From positions 62,001 through 126,000 of the forward strand of contig NZ_LHPC01000029.1 of NCBI RefSeq assembly GCF_001297125.1: a DNA stretch of 64,000 nt, read 5' to 3'. Of the stretch, positions 1 to 8,957 are shown one piece after another. Numbering within the stretch: position 1 is the stretch's first letter; the number at the start of each line of letters is the position of its first letter. Source of the DNA: Pseudomonas sp. RIT-PI-q. GTDB lineage: Bacteria > Pseudomonadota > Gammaproteobacteria > Pseudomonadales > Pseudomonadaceae. Made by a program: the position numbers and the translations under genes. Under the pieces are notes generated by a model. It searched no databases. It saw nothing but the letters and a program-made list of their open reading frames with translations, and was not told the DNA's origin.

Positions 1-1
1 C

Positions 2-1213
2 CGGGCGCGGGTGTCGTCGGGCCTGCATTACATCTCGATCAACCTGCTGGCCTCGTCGCTGTTCCTGATTGGCGCGGCGCTGATCTACGGCGTCACCGGC
101 ACGCTGAACATGGCCGACCTGGCGCTGAAAATCCCGCTGGTGCCGGAAGCCGATCGCGGCCTGCTGCACGCAGGCGCGGGGATTCTCGCGGTCGCGTTCC
201 TGGCCAAGGCCGGGATGTGGCCGCTGAACTTCTGGCTGGTGCCGGCCTATTCGGCGGCGAGCGCACCGGTGGCGGCGATGTTCGCGATCATGACCAAGGT
301 CGGCATCTACACCTTGCTGCGCCTGTGGACCTTGCTGTTCTCCGGCCAGGCCGGGGCGTCGGCGTACTTTGGCGGCGACTGGCTGATCTACGGCGGCATG
401 GCGACTATCGTCTGCGCCGGCATGGCGATCCTCGCCGCGCAACGTCTGGAACGCCTGGCCAGCCTGAGCATTCTGGTGTCGGCGGGGATTCTGCTGTCGG
501 CCATCGGTTTCGCCCAGCCGAACCTGATCGGCGCGGCGCTGTTCTATCTGGTCAGCTCGACCCTGGCGTTGAGCGCGCTGTTTCTGCTGGCTGAATTGAT
601 CGAACGTTCGCGTTCGGCCAATGAAATGCCGCTGTTCGATGACGGCGACCTGCTGCCACGGCCGATGGAATCGCTGCAACCGCCCAAAGGCATCAACCTC
701 GACGATGAACAGAAAGCCGTGGTCGGCCAAGTGATCCCCTGGACGATGGCCTTCCTCGGTTTGAGTTTCATTGCCTGTTCGCTGCTGATCATTGGCATGC
801 CGCCGCTCTCCGGGTTTATCGGCAAGCTCAGCCTGCTCAGCGCCCTGCTCAACCCACTGGGTCTGGGCAACGGCAGTGATGAACCTGTATCGAACGCGGC
901 GTGGGGCTTGCTGGCGCTGTTGATTCTCTCCGGGCTGGCGTCGTTGATTGCCTTCTCGCGCTTGGGCATCCAGCGTTTCTGGACGCCTGAAGAACGGCCG
1001 TCGCCATTGTTACGCCGCTTCGAATGCGTGCCGATCATTGCTTTGCTGGGCTTGAGCATTGCGCTGACCTTCAAGGCCGAACCGCTGCTGCGCTACACCC
1101 AGGCTGCCGCCGATGCCTTGAACAACCCGCAGCAATACGTGATGGCGGTGCTGGGCACGCGTGCGGTTCCGAGCCCTGAAGCCAGGGCCGCGATGCTGGA
1201 GGTGCAGCCATGA
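2..1213 (+). CDS. mrpD: Mrp-type Na+/H+ antiporter subunit D (5'-truncated by window edge)
   Basis: This is the C-terminal part of the large proton-translocating subunit D of a multi-subunit monovalent cation/proton antiporter, related to the antiporter-like subunits of respiratory complex I. The reading frame is open to the window edge, so the start lies upstream; about 400 residues are visible. It is a chain of hydrophobic membrane segments. The stretch around residues 60-110 (LAKAGMWPLNFWLVPAYSAA) carries the Lys and Pro-rich helix typical of this family. It ends in an ATGA overlap with the next gene, and the D-E-F-G order matches Mrp/Pha/Sha operons. It acts in the inner membrane, probably in Na+ and pH homeostasis. 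The family assignment is secure; the exact ion specificity is inferred. Confidence 0.93.
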   Translation, partial: RARVSSGLHYISINLLASSLFLIGAALIYGVTGTLNMADLALKIPLVPEADRGLLHAGAGILAVAFLAKAGMWPLNFWLVPAYSAASAPVAAMFAIMTKVGIYTLLRLWTLLFSGQAGASAYFGGDWLIYGGMATIVCAGMAILAAQRLERLASLSILVSAGILLSAIGFAQPNLIGAALFYLVSSTLALSALFLLAELIERSRSANEMPLFDDGDLLPRPMESLQPPKGINLDDEQKAVVGQVIPWTMAFLGLSFIACSLLIIGMPPLSGFIGKLSLLSALLNPLGLGNGSDEPVSNAAWGLLALLILSGLASLIAFSRLGIQRFWTPEERPSPLLRRFECVPIIALLGLSIALTFKAEPLLRYTQAAADALNNPQQYVMAVLGTRAVPSPEARAAMLEVQP

Positions 1214-1698
1214 AGCGTGTGTTTCCTGCACCGTGGTTGTCGCTGGCACTGTGGCTGTTGTGGCTGGTGCTGAACCTGTCGATGAGCCCCGGCAATCTGC
1301 TCATGGGCGCGGTGCTGGGCGTCTGCGCACCGCTGATGATGCGCAAGCTGCGACCGCTGCCGATCCGCATTCGTCGGCCCGGTGTCATTTTGCGTTTGTT
1401 CTTTATCGTCGGTCGCGATGTGCTGGTGTCCAACCTCGCTGTGGCCTGGGGCGTGCTCAATGCCGGCCGGCGTCCGCCGCGCTCGCAGTTCATCAAGGTG
1501 CCGCTGGACCTGCGCGATGCCAACGGCCTGGCGGCGCTGTCGATGATCTGCACGGTGGTGCCCGGCACGGTCTGGTCGGAACTGGCGCTGGACCGCAGCA
1601 TTTTGTTGCTGCATGTCTTCGATCTGGATGACGAAGCGCTGTTTATCCAGCACTTCAAGGCGACCTATGAGCGCCCCTTGATGGAGATCTTCGAATGA
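1210..1698 (+). CDS. mrpE: Mrp-type Na+/H+ antiporter subunit E
   Basis: A 162-residue small membrane subunit of the Mrp antiporter complex. The N-terminus contains two close hydrophobic helices (about residues 8-50), followed by a conserved soluble part with VPLDLRDANGLAALSMICTV and the VVPGTVW motif characteristic of MrpE. Its ATG overlaps the mrpD stop by four bases (ATGA) and its stop overlaps the mrpF start in the same way, so translation of the operon is probably coupled. The subunit is needed for assembly of the complex in related bacteria; that role is family knowledge, not visible here. Confidence 0.93.
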   Translation: MKRVFPAPWLSLALWLLWLVLNLSMSPGNLLMGAVLGVCAPLMMRKLRPLPIRIRRPGVILRLFFIVGRDVLVSNLAVAWGVLNAGRRPPRSQFIKVPLDLRDANGLAALSMICTVVPGTVWSELALDRSILLLHVFDLDDEALFIQHFKATYERPLMEIFE

Positions 1699-1973
1699 GC
1701 CCGTTGCTGTCGAACGCGATCCTGCTGAGCCTGTTTATTTTTTCGCTGGCGATGATTCTGACCCTGATCCGGCTGTTCAAGGGGCCGTCGGCGCAGGACC
1801 GGGTCCTCGCGCTGGACTACCTGTACATCATCGCGATGCTGATGATGCTGGCGCTGGGCATTCGCTATGCCAGTGACACGTATTTCGAGGCGGCGCTGCT
1901 GATTGCGCTGTTCGGCTTCGTCGGCTCGTTTGCCCTGGCGAAATTCCTTCTGCGTGGCGAGGTCATCGAATGA
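1695..1973 (+). CDS. mrpF: Mrp-type Na+/H+ antiporter subunit F
   Basis: A 92-residue protein made almost entirely of three transmembrane helices, the expected size and topology for MrpF/PhaF. The central segment (GPSAQDRVLALDYL) contains the conserved polar residues, including the Asp of the DRVLALD motif, between helix 1 and helix 2. Both ends overlap the neighbouring genes by four bases (ATGA), which places it firmly in the mrpD-E-F-G operon. It acts as a small inner-membrane subunit of the antiporter complex. Confidence 0.93.
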   Translation: MSPLLSNAILLSLFIFSLAMILTLIRLFKGPSAQDRVLALDYLYIIAMLMMLALGIRYASDTYFEAALLIALFGFVGSFALAKFLLRGEVIE

Positions 1974-2332
1974 ACGCGGAACTGTCTCTGTGGGTTGAAA
2001 TTCCGGTGGCGATCCTGCTGGTGCTCAGCAGCCTGTTTGCACTGATCGGGGCGATTGGCCTGGTGCGGATGAAAGATTACTTCCAGCGCATGCACCCGCC
2101 GGCGCTGGCCTCGACCTTGGGCGCATGGTGCGTGGCGTTGGCCTCGATCATTTATTTTTCGGCACTGAAATCCGCGCCGGTGCTGCATGCCTGGCTGATC
2201 CCGATTCTGCTGGCGATTACGGTGCCGGTGACCACGCTGTTGCTGGCGCGGGCGGCGTTGTTTCGCAAGCGCATGGCCGGGGATGATGTGCCGGCTGAGG
2301 TGAGTAGTCGGCGCTCCGAGACCGGGATTTGA
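1970..2332 (+). CDS. mrpG: Mrp-type Na+/H+ antiporter subunit G
   Basis: A 120-residue three-helix membrane protein with the MrpG/PhaG hallmark region at residues 25-60 (IGAIGLVRMKDYFQRMHPP and then ASTLGAW). It is the last gene of the Mrp operon and starts in an ATGA overlap with mrpF. The C-terminal 20 residues are polar and probably cytoplasmic. A REP doublet lies about 30 bases after the stop and may serve as the operon's 3' boundary; no other terminator is visible. Confidence 0.93.
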   Translation: MNAELSLWVEIPVAILLVLSSLFALIGAIGLVRMKDYFQRMHPPALASTLGAWCVALASIIYFSALKSAPVLHAWLIPILLAITVPVTTLLLARAALFRKRMAGDDVPAEVSSRRSETGI

Positions 2333-2360
2333 TCCACGGTTTATGTAGATTGATCTGGCC

Positions 2361-2454
2361 TCATCGCGGGCAAGCCCGCTCCCACAGTGACCGATGTCGT
2401 ACAGATATTCTGTGTCCGGCACCGAACTTGTGGGAGCGGGCTTGCCCGCGATAG
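2361..2454. repeat. REP doublet (inverted pair, GTGGGAGC type)
   Basis: Two inverted copies of the REP core (CGCGGGCAAGCCCGCTCCCACA and its reverse) are separated by about 40 bases. The doublet sits between mrpG and the convergent DUF3995 gene, a usual place for such elements in Pseudomonas. Confidence 0.9.
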
Positions 2455-2488
2455 CAACAGTTCAGACAACACAGCAAGTCCAGTCGAC

Positions 2489-2926
2489 TCAGATCCAGGC
2501 CACTGCCAACAACCCGGCCCCCAACACCACACACAACGGCGAATAGGCCCAGGTGTCGAGCCGGGCAAATTTCGAATCCTTGACCTGCTTGAAGAACCCC
2601 ACCAGGTTCGAATCGCCGATCGCCCGGGCGAACATCAGCATCGCAATCGCGCTGATCACCCATTGCAACGACCAGTGATGCACCGTCGGCAGATACAGGC
2701 CGACCCGCAGGCACACCAGCATCGCGATCAGCAGCAAACCCACCGCCACCAGCAACGTGGCAAAGCCCGAAGGCTTGAAGGCCGGCCTCGATTCCCGGCC
2801 GTCCTCCGCCGGCACTCGCGGCACCGCCGCCTCGCTACCGAGTTTGCCACCCGCCGCCCAGTACAGGTGGATCAGGCTGATCAACAGGAAGATTGCAGCC
2901 ATCCATTGCGCGACCATTAGGCTCAT
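2489..2926 (-). CDS. DUF3995-type small membrane protein
   Basis: A predicted 145-residue integral membrane protein. The start at MSLMVAQWMAA is chosen because the hydrophobic family core begins there; an in-frame start 41 codons upstream would add an unlikely polar extension. Four hydrophobic segments can be seen (about 5-20, 55-75, 80-100 and 125-143), with an HLYWAAGGK motif after the first helix that is typical of DUF3995 proteins. Function is unknown. It is convergent with mrpG and divergent from the DUF2946 gene. Confidence 0.75.
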   Translation of the reverse strand: MSLMVAQWMAAIFLLISLIHLYWAAGGKLGSEAAVPRVPAEDGRESRPAFKPSGFATLLVAVGLLLIAMLVCLRVGLYLPTVHHWSLQWVISAIAMLMFARAIGDSNLVGFFKQVKDSKFARLDTWAYSPLCVVLGAGLLAVAWI

Positions 2927-3021
2927 ATTCAGACATCCAGCGTGAAATGTCGCAGCAGGATGAACTTCATTGAATGATTTTGTAAGGGTATTCGTCATAG
3001 GCGGTGGTAAAGTGCCGCTCC

Positions 3022-3408
3022 ATGAAATTCGCTCGAACCGATCGCTCACTCATTGCCTGGATGCTCTATTGCTGCGTCCTGTTCAATGTGTTCGCCTGCA
3101 GCATCGGTCACGGCCAAATGGTCGGGATGCAGCTCAACGGCATCGGCGGCCAGTTCTGTGCGGTCGACCCGGCCACCCAGGCGCCGGCCTCGTCGAACAC
3201 CTCCGAAGAGCAACTGCCGACCCTCTCCAAGGCATTCGGCTGCCCGTTGTGCTCCTCCGGTGGCATGGGCCCGGCGCTCAACTCCAGCCTGACCCTGGCG
3301 ATCCTCCCGCAGCAACACAGCCCGCCCTTGGCCATCATCGCCAAGGCTGACCTCCCTGCCCGCCTCACCTGGCCCTCGGCCAATCCCCGCGCACCGCCCC
3401 TCGCCTGA
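3022..3408 (+). CDS. DUF2946 family protein
   Basis: A 128-residue protein with an N-terminal hydrophobic segment (residues 10-27, IAWMLYCCVLFNVFACSIGHG) and a CPLC motif near residue 75, which is the pattern of DUF2946 proteins found next to TonB-dependent receptors, often copper-linked ones, in Pseudomonas. The ATG at 3022 is preferred over one six codons earlier because it starts directly at the membrane anchor. It lies 89 bases upstream of the receptor gene in the same direction, so joint transcription is likely. Its biochemical role is unknown; a link to metal uptake is inferred from context only. Confidence 0.75.
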   Translation: MKFARTDRSLIAWMLYCCVLFNVFACSIGHGQMVGMQLNGIGGQFCAVDPATQAPASSNTSEEQLPTLSKAFGCPLCSSGGMGPALNSSLTLAILPQQHSPPLAIIAKADLPARLTWPSANPRAPPLA

Positions 3409-3497
3409 TTCCCTTCGCTTTTACCGATCAGCCCACCTCGCCAACGCGTGGCGTTCGTGTGTGCGCTGATTCCTAGCCAAGCCTTCAGGATTTACCG

Positions 3498-5630
3498 ATG
3501 AAACGCATTCCTTTACTGGCGAGCCTGTTCGGCTGCCTGTCTGTTAACACCTGGGCGCAAGCCACCGTTGATCTGGCGCCGATTACCATTGATGGCGAGT
3601 CCGGCACCGAACCGGGCCTGAGCCTCGATCAGTCCAGCGGTATGGCCTCACGCCTGGGGCTGAGCGTGCGTGACACTCCGGCGTCTGTCGCCATCGCCGA
3701 TCGCAATGACATCGAGCGCCACGGCGCACAAAACTTTCAGGACGCGGCGAACACCCTGCCCGGGGTGAATGCCAGTGCGCCGCCGGGCTTCGGCGGATTC
3801 GTCTCCTACCGTGGTTTCACCAGCAGCCAGATCACCCAGATGTTCAACGGCATCAACGTCTCCGGCGGCCTCGCGCGGCCGGTGGATGCGTGGATCTACG
3901 ACCGGGTGGAACTGGTGGGCGGCCCGTCGTCGCTGATCAACGGCGCCGGCTCCGTGGGCGGTTCGCTGAACTACGTGACCAAACTGGCGACCCGTGAAGA
4001 GCAAGCTGTCGAAGGCCGGGTCAGCTACGGCACGTACGACACCACCGAGACCGCTTTCGGCCTCAACCACGCCCTGAGTGATGCCAGCGCGGACGTGCAG
4101 CACTACGCGCGCCTCGATGTCAGCCACAACACCGGCAACGGCTACATCGACCGTCAGGAGCGCGATGCCTGGAGCGTGGCGTTTTCCTTGCTCAGTGACC
4201 TGACGCCGAACCTGTCCCACACCCTGGCCCTGGAATATCAGGACGAGCATGAAGACAGCCCTTACTGGGGCACACCGGTGCTCAACCCCAAGGCCGGTGA
4301 ATTGAAGATCGACAAGCACAACCGCTTCAACAACTACAACGTCGAAGACGGGCGCTACGAGCAGCGCACGATCTGGGTGCGCTCGATCATCGACTACCGG
4401 ATCAACGACAGCACCACCCTGCGCAACACCCTCTACCACCTCGACAGCCAGCGCGATTACCGCAACCTCGAAACCTACCAGTACAACGCCGACAACAGCG
4501 CGGTGAACCGCTCCACGGCGTATCAGGTCCGGCATCAGGGTGAGCAGAATGGCAACCAGTTCGAACTGCGTCACGACACCACGCTGTTCGGACTGGACAC
4601 CACCTGGAGCGGCGGTTTCGAGTACAAGGTCAACCAGACCACCAACTCGCCGCTGAACGTCAAAGGCGCGAGCACGGTCGACCCGAACAACTTTCAGCCG
4701 GGGCATTTCTATGACATTCCTGGCACCCGACAGGGTTTTGTCAGTGACAAAACCAACGAAGTCACGACCAAAGCCCTGTTCGCCGAGAACCGTTTGGCGC
4801 TGACCGACAAACTGGCGTTGCTGACCGGTGTGCGCTACGACGACATCGACCTCGACGTGACCAATCACCGGGAGGTGACCGCCAGCAATCCCCGGCACCT
4901 GAAACGCAGCTGGGAGCCGGTGACCGGCCGGGTCGGCCTGACCTACCAGTTCATTCCCTCCGCCAACGTCTACGTGCAATACAGCACCGCCGCCGAACAG
5001 CCCAACGGCACTCAGGACTTCGACGTCTCGACGGGCAAGCAATGGGAGGTTGGCAGTAAGTTTGATTATCTGGACGGACGCGGTTCGGCGACGGTGGCGG
5101 CGTACACCATCGAGCGCAAGGACTTCGCCGTGACCGATCCGCAGGACCCGACCGCCAGCATTGCGGTGGGTCAGCAGACGTCCAGGGGCATCGAACTGGC
5201 CAGTTCGTTGCGCATCACCGACAGGCTGTTGGCCGAGGGCAACTTCGCCTGGGTCGATGCGCAGTACGACGAATTCACCGAAAAGAATGCCGCCGGCGTG
5301 GTGGTTTCGCGCAAAGGCAACACCCCGACCAACGTGCCGGACCGGGTCGGCAATCTGTGGCTGACCTATGACTTTGCGCCGCAATGGCAAGGGGGCGTGG
5401 ATGCGCGGTATGTGGCCTCGGTGTTTGCCGACAGCGCCAATACCCTGACCGTGCCGTCGTACACGCTGTTCGGGACATTCCTTAGTTTTAAGGTCGATCA
5501 GCACACCACCGTAACCGGCCGTGTGCGCAACCTGACCAACGAGGTGTATGCCGAGTTTGCGCATGTCTCGCCGGCGTATTACCTGGGGACGCCGCGCACG
5601 TTCGAGTTGGCGGTGCAGACGCGGGTTTAA
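3498..5630 (+). CDS. TonB-dependent outer-membrane receptor
   Basis: A 710-residue outer-membrane receptor. Residues 1-22 form a signal peptide (MKRIPLLASLFGCLSVNTWAQA). The plug domain follows (about 50-170), with the VRDTPASVAI motif and RVELVGGPSSLINGAGSVGGSLNYVTK, and then a long beta-barrel ending in an alternating strand (TFELAVQTRV). It uses TonB energy to import a ligand, most often a ferric siderophore or a metal chelate. The DUF2946 gene upstream hints at copper, while the sequence resembles siderophore receptors, so the ligand is left open. No clear Fur box is visible in the short upstream region. Confidence 0.85.
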   Translation: MKRIPLLASLFGCLSVNTWAQATVDLAPITIDGESGTEPGLSLDQSSGMASRLGLSVRDTPASVAIADRNDIERHGAQNFQDAANTLPGVNASAPPGFGGFVSYRGFTSSQITQMFNGINVSGGLARPVDAWIYDRVELVGGPSSLINGAGSVGGSLNYVTKLATREEQAVEGRVSYGTYDTTETAFGLNHALSDASADVQHYARLDVSHNTGNGYIDRQERDAWSVAFSLLSDLTPNLSHTLALEYQDEHEDSPYWGTPVLNPKAGELKIDKHNRFNNYNVEDGRYEQRTIWVRSIIDYRINDSTTLRNTLYHLDSQRDYRNLETYQYNADNSAVNRSTAYQVRHQGEQNGNQFELRHDTTLFGLDTTWSGGFEYKVNQTTNSPLNVKGASTVDPNNFQPGHFYDIPGTRQGFVSDKTNEVTTKALFAENRLALTDKLALLTGVRYDDIDLDVTNHREVTASNPRHLKRSWEPVTGRVGLTYQFIPSANVYVQYSTAAEQPNGTQDFDVSTGKQWEVGSKFDYLDGRGSATVAAYTIERKDFAVTDPQDPTASIAVGQQTSRGIELASSLRITDRLLAEGNFAWVDAQYDEFTEKNAAGVVVSRKGNTPTNVPDRVGNLWLTYDFAPQWQGGVDARYVASVFADSANTLTVPSYTLFGTFLSFKVDQHTTVTGRVRNLTNEVYAEFAHVSPAYYLGTPRTFELAVQTRV

Positions 5631-5640
5631 TCCTCCCCCC

Positions 5641-5729
5641 CTGTAGGAGCCGGCTTGCCGGCGATGGCCGTTGCGCGGTATGTCCGAATGACCGCGGCGC
5701 CTGTTTCGCCAGCAAGCCGGCTCCTACAG
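5641..5729. repeat. REP doublet
   Basis: Inverted pair (TGTAGGAGCCGGCTTGCCGG ... and its complement ending in CTCCTACAG) between two convergent genes. The right arm overlaps the 3' end of the binding-protein gene and supplies its TAG stop codon. Confidence 0.88.
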
Positions 5730-6737
5730 CCCGGCAGCCACCTTATCCGCCACATCCTTGGGCACCCAGGCCTGCCACACATCCGGGTGCGCCTTCATGA
5801 ACGCCTCCGCCGCTTGCCGTGGCGGGGGGGGGTTTTCGCTCATCTGCGCCAACGCCTTGTTCAATGGATCAATCGGCAAGTCGACCTTGCTGAAGAACTC
5901 GGCAATCTGCGGATACTGCTTCTGGAAAGGCGTGGACACACCAATCGACAGCTTCGAGGCCAGTGAGCGCGTCGGTTTCGGGTTCGGGTTATCCGCGTCG
6001 GTCAGGGTTTTCCAGGCTTCGGCGTCGAATGGCGGCTCTTCCAGCTGAATCAGTTTGAAGCGACCGAGCAACGGCGTAGGCGACCAGTAATAGAACAGCA
6101 CCGGTTTGCCGCGACGGATCGACGAGCTGATCTCCGCATCCAGTGCCGCCCCGGAACCGCTGCGGAAATTCACATAGCTTTCATCCAGCCCATACGCCTT
6201 GAGCTTCTGTTTGTTGACCACTTCCGAGGTCCAACCGATCGGGCTATTAAGGAAGCGCCCTTTGCCCGGCGATTCCGGATCGCTGAACACGCCTTTGTAT
6301 TTCGGCAGGTCGCTGACACTGCGCAGGTCCGGCGCCAGCGGCTTGATGCCCTTGGACGGATCGCCCTTGATCACGTACTCGGGCACCCACCAGCCTTCGG
6401 TGGCGCCCTTGACCGTGTCGCCCAGGCTCACGACTTTCCCCTCGGCCTCAGCCTTGACCCAGACCGGACTACGACCGGCCCACTCTTCGCCAATGACCTG
6501 AATGTCATTGTTGGCCAGCGCGGTCTCCAGGGTGATGGTCGTGCCCGGCAAGGTGTCGGTCGGTAGCCCGTAGCCCTTCTCGACAATGATCCGCAGGATA
6601 TCGGTGATCAGGCTACCGCTTTCCCAGTTCAGGTCGGCGAAGTGGATCGGCGCCTGGGCCGCGAACACCGGAACCGGCGAAGCCAACAATCCGAACGTGG
6701 CCAGGGTGGCCGCCAGCAACCGTCGAAATCCGTTCAT
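5724..6737 (-). CDS. Glycine betaine/choline-type ABC transporter substrate-binding protein
   Basis: A periplasmic solute-binding protein of the OpuAC family, 337 residues from the ATG at 6737. A signal peptide spans residues 1-26 (MNGFRRLLAATLATFGLLASPVPVFA). The mature part carries the family's hallmarks: DLNWESG near its start, EEWAGR, EGWWVPEYV and FYYWSPTPLL; the Trp residues form the aromatic box for quaternary amines. No ATPase or permease genes are adjacent, so it is an orphan that must work with a transporter encoded elsewhere. Residues near the C-terminus (SENPPPPRQAA) are odd and sit over a nine-base G run, a likely base-calling problem. The stop codon comes from the REP arm. Confidence 0.85.
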   Translation of the reverse strand: MNGFRRLLAATLATFGLLASPVPVFAAQAPIHFADLNWESGSLITDILRIIVEKGYGLPTDTLPGTTITLETALANNDIQVIGEEWAGRSPVWVKAEAEGKVVSLGDTVKGATEGWWVPEYVIKGDPSKGIKPLAPDLRSVSDLPKYKGVFSDPESPGKGRFLNSPIGWTSEVVNKQKLKAYGLDESYVNFRSGSGAALDAEISSSIRRGKPVLFYYWSPTPLLGRFKLIQLEEPPFDAEAWKTLTDADNPNPKPTRSLASKLSIGVSTPFQKQYPQIAEFFSKVDLPIDPLNKALAQMSENPPPPRQAAEAFMKAHPDVWQAWVPKDVADKVAAGL

Positions 6738-6855
6738 GCTTTTGCACCTCGTGCTGTTCACAGCAATAGCAGGATGGCCTGGCAGAAGACCGCAAAGCCT
6801 CTGAATACTCAGTCAACTGACTGTAGTAGAGGTTCCTGCTTTCGAGGGTTGTCGA

Positions 6856-7059
6856 TTAATTTTCGGAAGTTTCCTGCAAGCGCGCCAGCTCTCTTCTGAC
6901 CATGCTGGCGTACTCCGCCGGACGCAACGTGTAGATCTGTGATGCCACCCAACCCAGCCAGGCGCCTTGCAGAACGGCCTTCTGGTCAAACAGCCGCAGG
7001 GCCTCGACTCGGGCGCTGGCCTGGTTCTGTTCGTGGAAGTCGGCGCGGGTCAGGGGCAT
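6856..7059 (-). CDS. Small conserved hypothetical protein
   Basis: A 67-residue protein, partly basic and helical, with no recognised domain. Its ATG overlaps the stop codon of the upstream gene by one base (TAATG), which strongly suggests translational coupling and a shared role with that gene. It has no signal peptide or membrane segment. Codon use is like that of neighbouring genes. Confidence 0.6.
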   Translation of the reverse strand: MPLTRADFHEQNQASARVEALRLFDQKAVLQGAWLGWVASQIYTLRPAEYASMVRRELARLQETSEN

Positions 7060-7508
7060 TACTCGCTGGCCTTGAAGGTCACCAACTCACCCTTGCGCCA
7101 CTTGGCCGCCTTGGCGGTCACGGCCTTGAGGGTTTTGGTCAGGCCTTCCTGCAACTGTTGGTGGGCGGCGAACACCATCACCACGCTATGCCCTTCCTTG
7201 AACACAATCGCGTGGCCGTCAGCGGTGGTCACGAACGCGTAATCCCCCAGCCCGTAGACCGTCAGTTTGATTTCGCGGAACTTGATGTCCAACTTGCCGC
7301 CTTCGCGGCTGGGCAATACCGACGCGCTGAAATGATCGCCGACCTTGAGTTTGAGCCCTGGCTTGTCGTCCACCACCAGTGCTGATTCGGTGTCGAGTTC
7401 GGCAATGTAAATGCCTTCAGCGTTCTGTTCGGTGATGTAAACGAAACGCGACTGGAACTGTTTAACCAGCTTTGCGCGCAAATCACCCAGCACGAACAAA
7501 GCATGCAT
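7059..7508 (-). CDS. Conserved hypothetical protein
   Basis: About 149 residues from the ATG at 7508 (MHALFVLGDLRAKL). An upstream in-frame extension to 7658 is possible, but it is rich in Cys, Arg and Phe and looks non-coding; a TTG a few codons upstream is another candidate start. The protein is a mixed alpha/beta sequence with several beta-like stretches (FVYITEQNAEGIYIAELD, KLKVGDHFSASVL) and a basic C-terminal helix. I do not recognise a family. It is followed by the one-base-overlapping 67-residue gene. Confidence 0.62.
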   Translation of the reverse strand: MHALFVLGDLRAKLVKQFQSRFVYITEQNAEGIYIAELDTESALVVDDKPGLKLKVGDHFSASVLPSREGGKLDIKFREIKLTVYGLGDYAFVTTADGHAIVFKEGHSVVMVFAAHQQLQEGLTKTLKAVTAKAAKWRKGELVTFKASE

Positions 7509-7940
7509 ATCGAGATTACTTACTGCCAAGGAAACATCCCCACATCTGAAAATGATGCCGCACGCGAAAAAAGCACACGGCAGAAAAAAGCGGCAATGCC
7601 GAAGGTGTCGCCAAATAACCCGGGTTGAAATCCTGAAACGAGCAGAGGGCTCATCCATCGCGAGGCGTGAGAAGACTACTGGAATGTCACTCGCGGCGTC
7701 TTGCCTGGTGTTCGTCAGAGGTTGAAGGAAAACGCCCTTCTAACGGCCAGAAAAACAGGATTACCAACTTTAAGGAAAAAACTCTTTAAAAAAAGCACTT
7801 TTCCGACATATCGCCCGCAAAAAATTGCTTTAGATGAACATCAATTGCCATCCAGTGACGGTGATTCTAGAGCAGCGATGCTCACCGAGACTACCCATTA
7901 CGACGTACACGCGTCGGCAAAATAACGAAAAGGACTTCCT
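7509..7940. other. Intergenic region, relatively AT-rich
   Basis: About 430 bases between two divergent small genes. It is more AT-rich than its surroundings around 7770-7860. A 74-codon open frame on the plus strand (7701-7925) has no convincing ribosome binding site and unlikely composition, so no gene is called. It presumably holds the two divergent promoters; no clear operator or hairpin was found. Confidence 0.5.
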
Positions 7941-8189
7941 ATGTGCACGCTGACACACTTCGCTACCCCCCATACGCCTTACACAAACAGTTCACCGTCG
8001 CCGTATCCGGTGGTGTTTGAACACCATGGATTTTACCCTGAGGTGCCCGCCCCGCTGCGCTTTCAGGTGGTTCTGGCCGGCAATGCCTTCTTCCACATCA
8101 AGGAAATTTCCACGGGTCGTGTCAGAGGTTTCCGAGCCAGCCATAACGAAGCCTGCGCGCTCGCCCGTTCGCTCGAATCACGCATTTGA
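7941..8189 (+). CDS. Small conserved hypothetical protein
   Basis: An 82-residue protein preceded by AAAGGA, nine bases before the ATG. The N-terminal 30 residues are rich in Thr, Pro and Ser; the rest (RFQVVLAGNAFFHIKEISTGRVRGF) looks like a small beta-sheet domain with a helix at the end. No family is recognised. The clear Shine-Dalgarno and normal codon use support a real gene. Confidence 0.6.
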   Translation: MCTLTHFATPHTPYTNSSPSPYPVVFEHHGFYPEVPAPLRFQVVLAGNAFFHIKEISTGRVRGFRASHNEACALARSLESRI

Positions 8190-8348
8190 CACATCTGCGT
8201 CGTTCATCGCTATAGACGTTTCGTCACGCCGGCGACTTAGATCAGCCGCCGGCAGGCAACTACTGCCATACTGGCCGACCATTGAAGCGCATCCCCCAGG
8301 GCGGGCAGCGCTCAACACAACAAAACATTTCCAAGGGAAGGCAGCTAC

Positions 8349-8579
8349 GTGACGGAATTTGATATCGGTGAATTTTTTATCCGGGGCGAAGCCAGAGAGG
8401 TCGAAGGCGAATTCCAGGCAGTCATTATCATGCGCGCCAAACCTCCGTTGACCACCGTGACGTATCACCAGGTCGAGAAGGATCGCTGGTTCAAGACGTC
8501 GGACGTCGCCGCCATCGCCGCCCAGGAGGCCGCCAAGGCCCTGAAGCTTGCCGTCGATGAAGGCGCATTGAAAGCCTGA
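8349..8579 (+). CDS. Small conserved hypothetical protein (GTG start)
   Basis: A 76-residue acidic protein. The start is GTG at 8349, eight bases after AAGGGAAG. The sequence falls into beta strands (DIGEFFIRGEAREVEGEFQA, MRAKPPLTTVTYHQV) followed by an Ala-rich helix (AAIAAQEAAKALKLAVDEG). It has no signal peptide and no recognised domain, and lies in a run of small genes of unknown function. Confidence 0.6.
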   Translation: MTEFDIGEFFIRGEAREVEGEFQAVIIMRAKPPLTTVTYHQVEKDRWFKTSDVAAIAAQEAAKALKLAVDEGALKA

Positions 8580-8710
8580 TAGTCCGGTTTGCGGTCTATG
8601 CTCACTCCTGCTGTTGAACATCGCTATCGAACTCCTGAAGCGCGGCCCCCTCAGATGCAGTGAAGCCGCACCTCAGATCTCGCACCCGCGCGACCAGCAA
8701 GGAGATGAAG

Positions 8711-8950
8711 ATGGATTCACCTACACATGACTTGAAAGGTTTGTTCGACCAACTCGGCCTGGATTCCAACGAGAAGGCCATCGATGATTTCATTGCCAGC
8801 CATTCACCCATGGCCGACGACAAGAAGCTCATCGATGCCGAGTTCTGGACCCCGCAACAAGCAGGTTTCCTCAAAGAACAATTGCGTGAAGATGCCGATT
8901 GGGCTCGAGTGGTCGACGACCTGAACCTGCGCATGCACCAGATTCACTAG
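8711..8950 (+). CDS. DUF2789 family protein
   Basis: A 79-residue protein beginning MDSPTHDLKGLFDQLGLDS, the signature start of DUF2789. The ATG at 8711 follows a strong AAGGAG; an upstream in-frame ATG at 8660 lacks such a site. The remainder (HSPMADDKKLIDAEFWTPQQ, then FLKEQLREDADWARVVDDLN) fits the family's all-helical fold. Function is unknown in the family. Confidence 0.82.
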   Translation: MDSPTHDLKGLFDQLGLDSNEKAIDDFIASHSPMADDKKLIDAEFWTPQQAGFLKEQLREDADWARVVDDLNLRMHQIH

Positions 8951-8957
8951 TCTCTGG

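Noticed and set aside
3648-5564. 638-codon minus-strand open frame opposite the TonB-dependent receptor
   Set aside because: Antisense shadow of a high-GC gene; its composition is not protein-like and the receptor on the plus strand has clear domains and a signal peptide.
7701-7925. Possible 74-residue gene in an intergenic region
   Set aside because: No ribosome binding site, very basic and low-complexity translation, and no sign of a domain.
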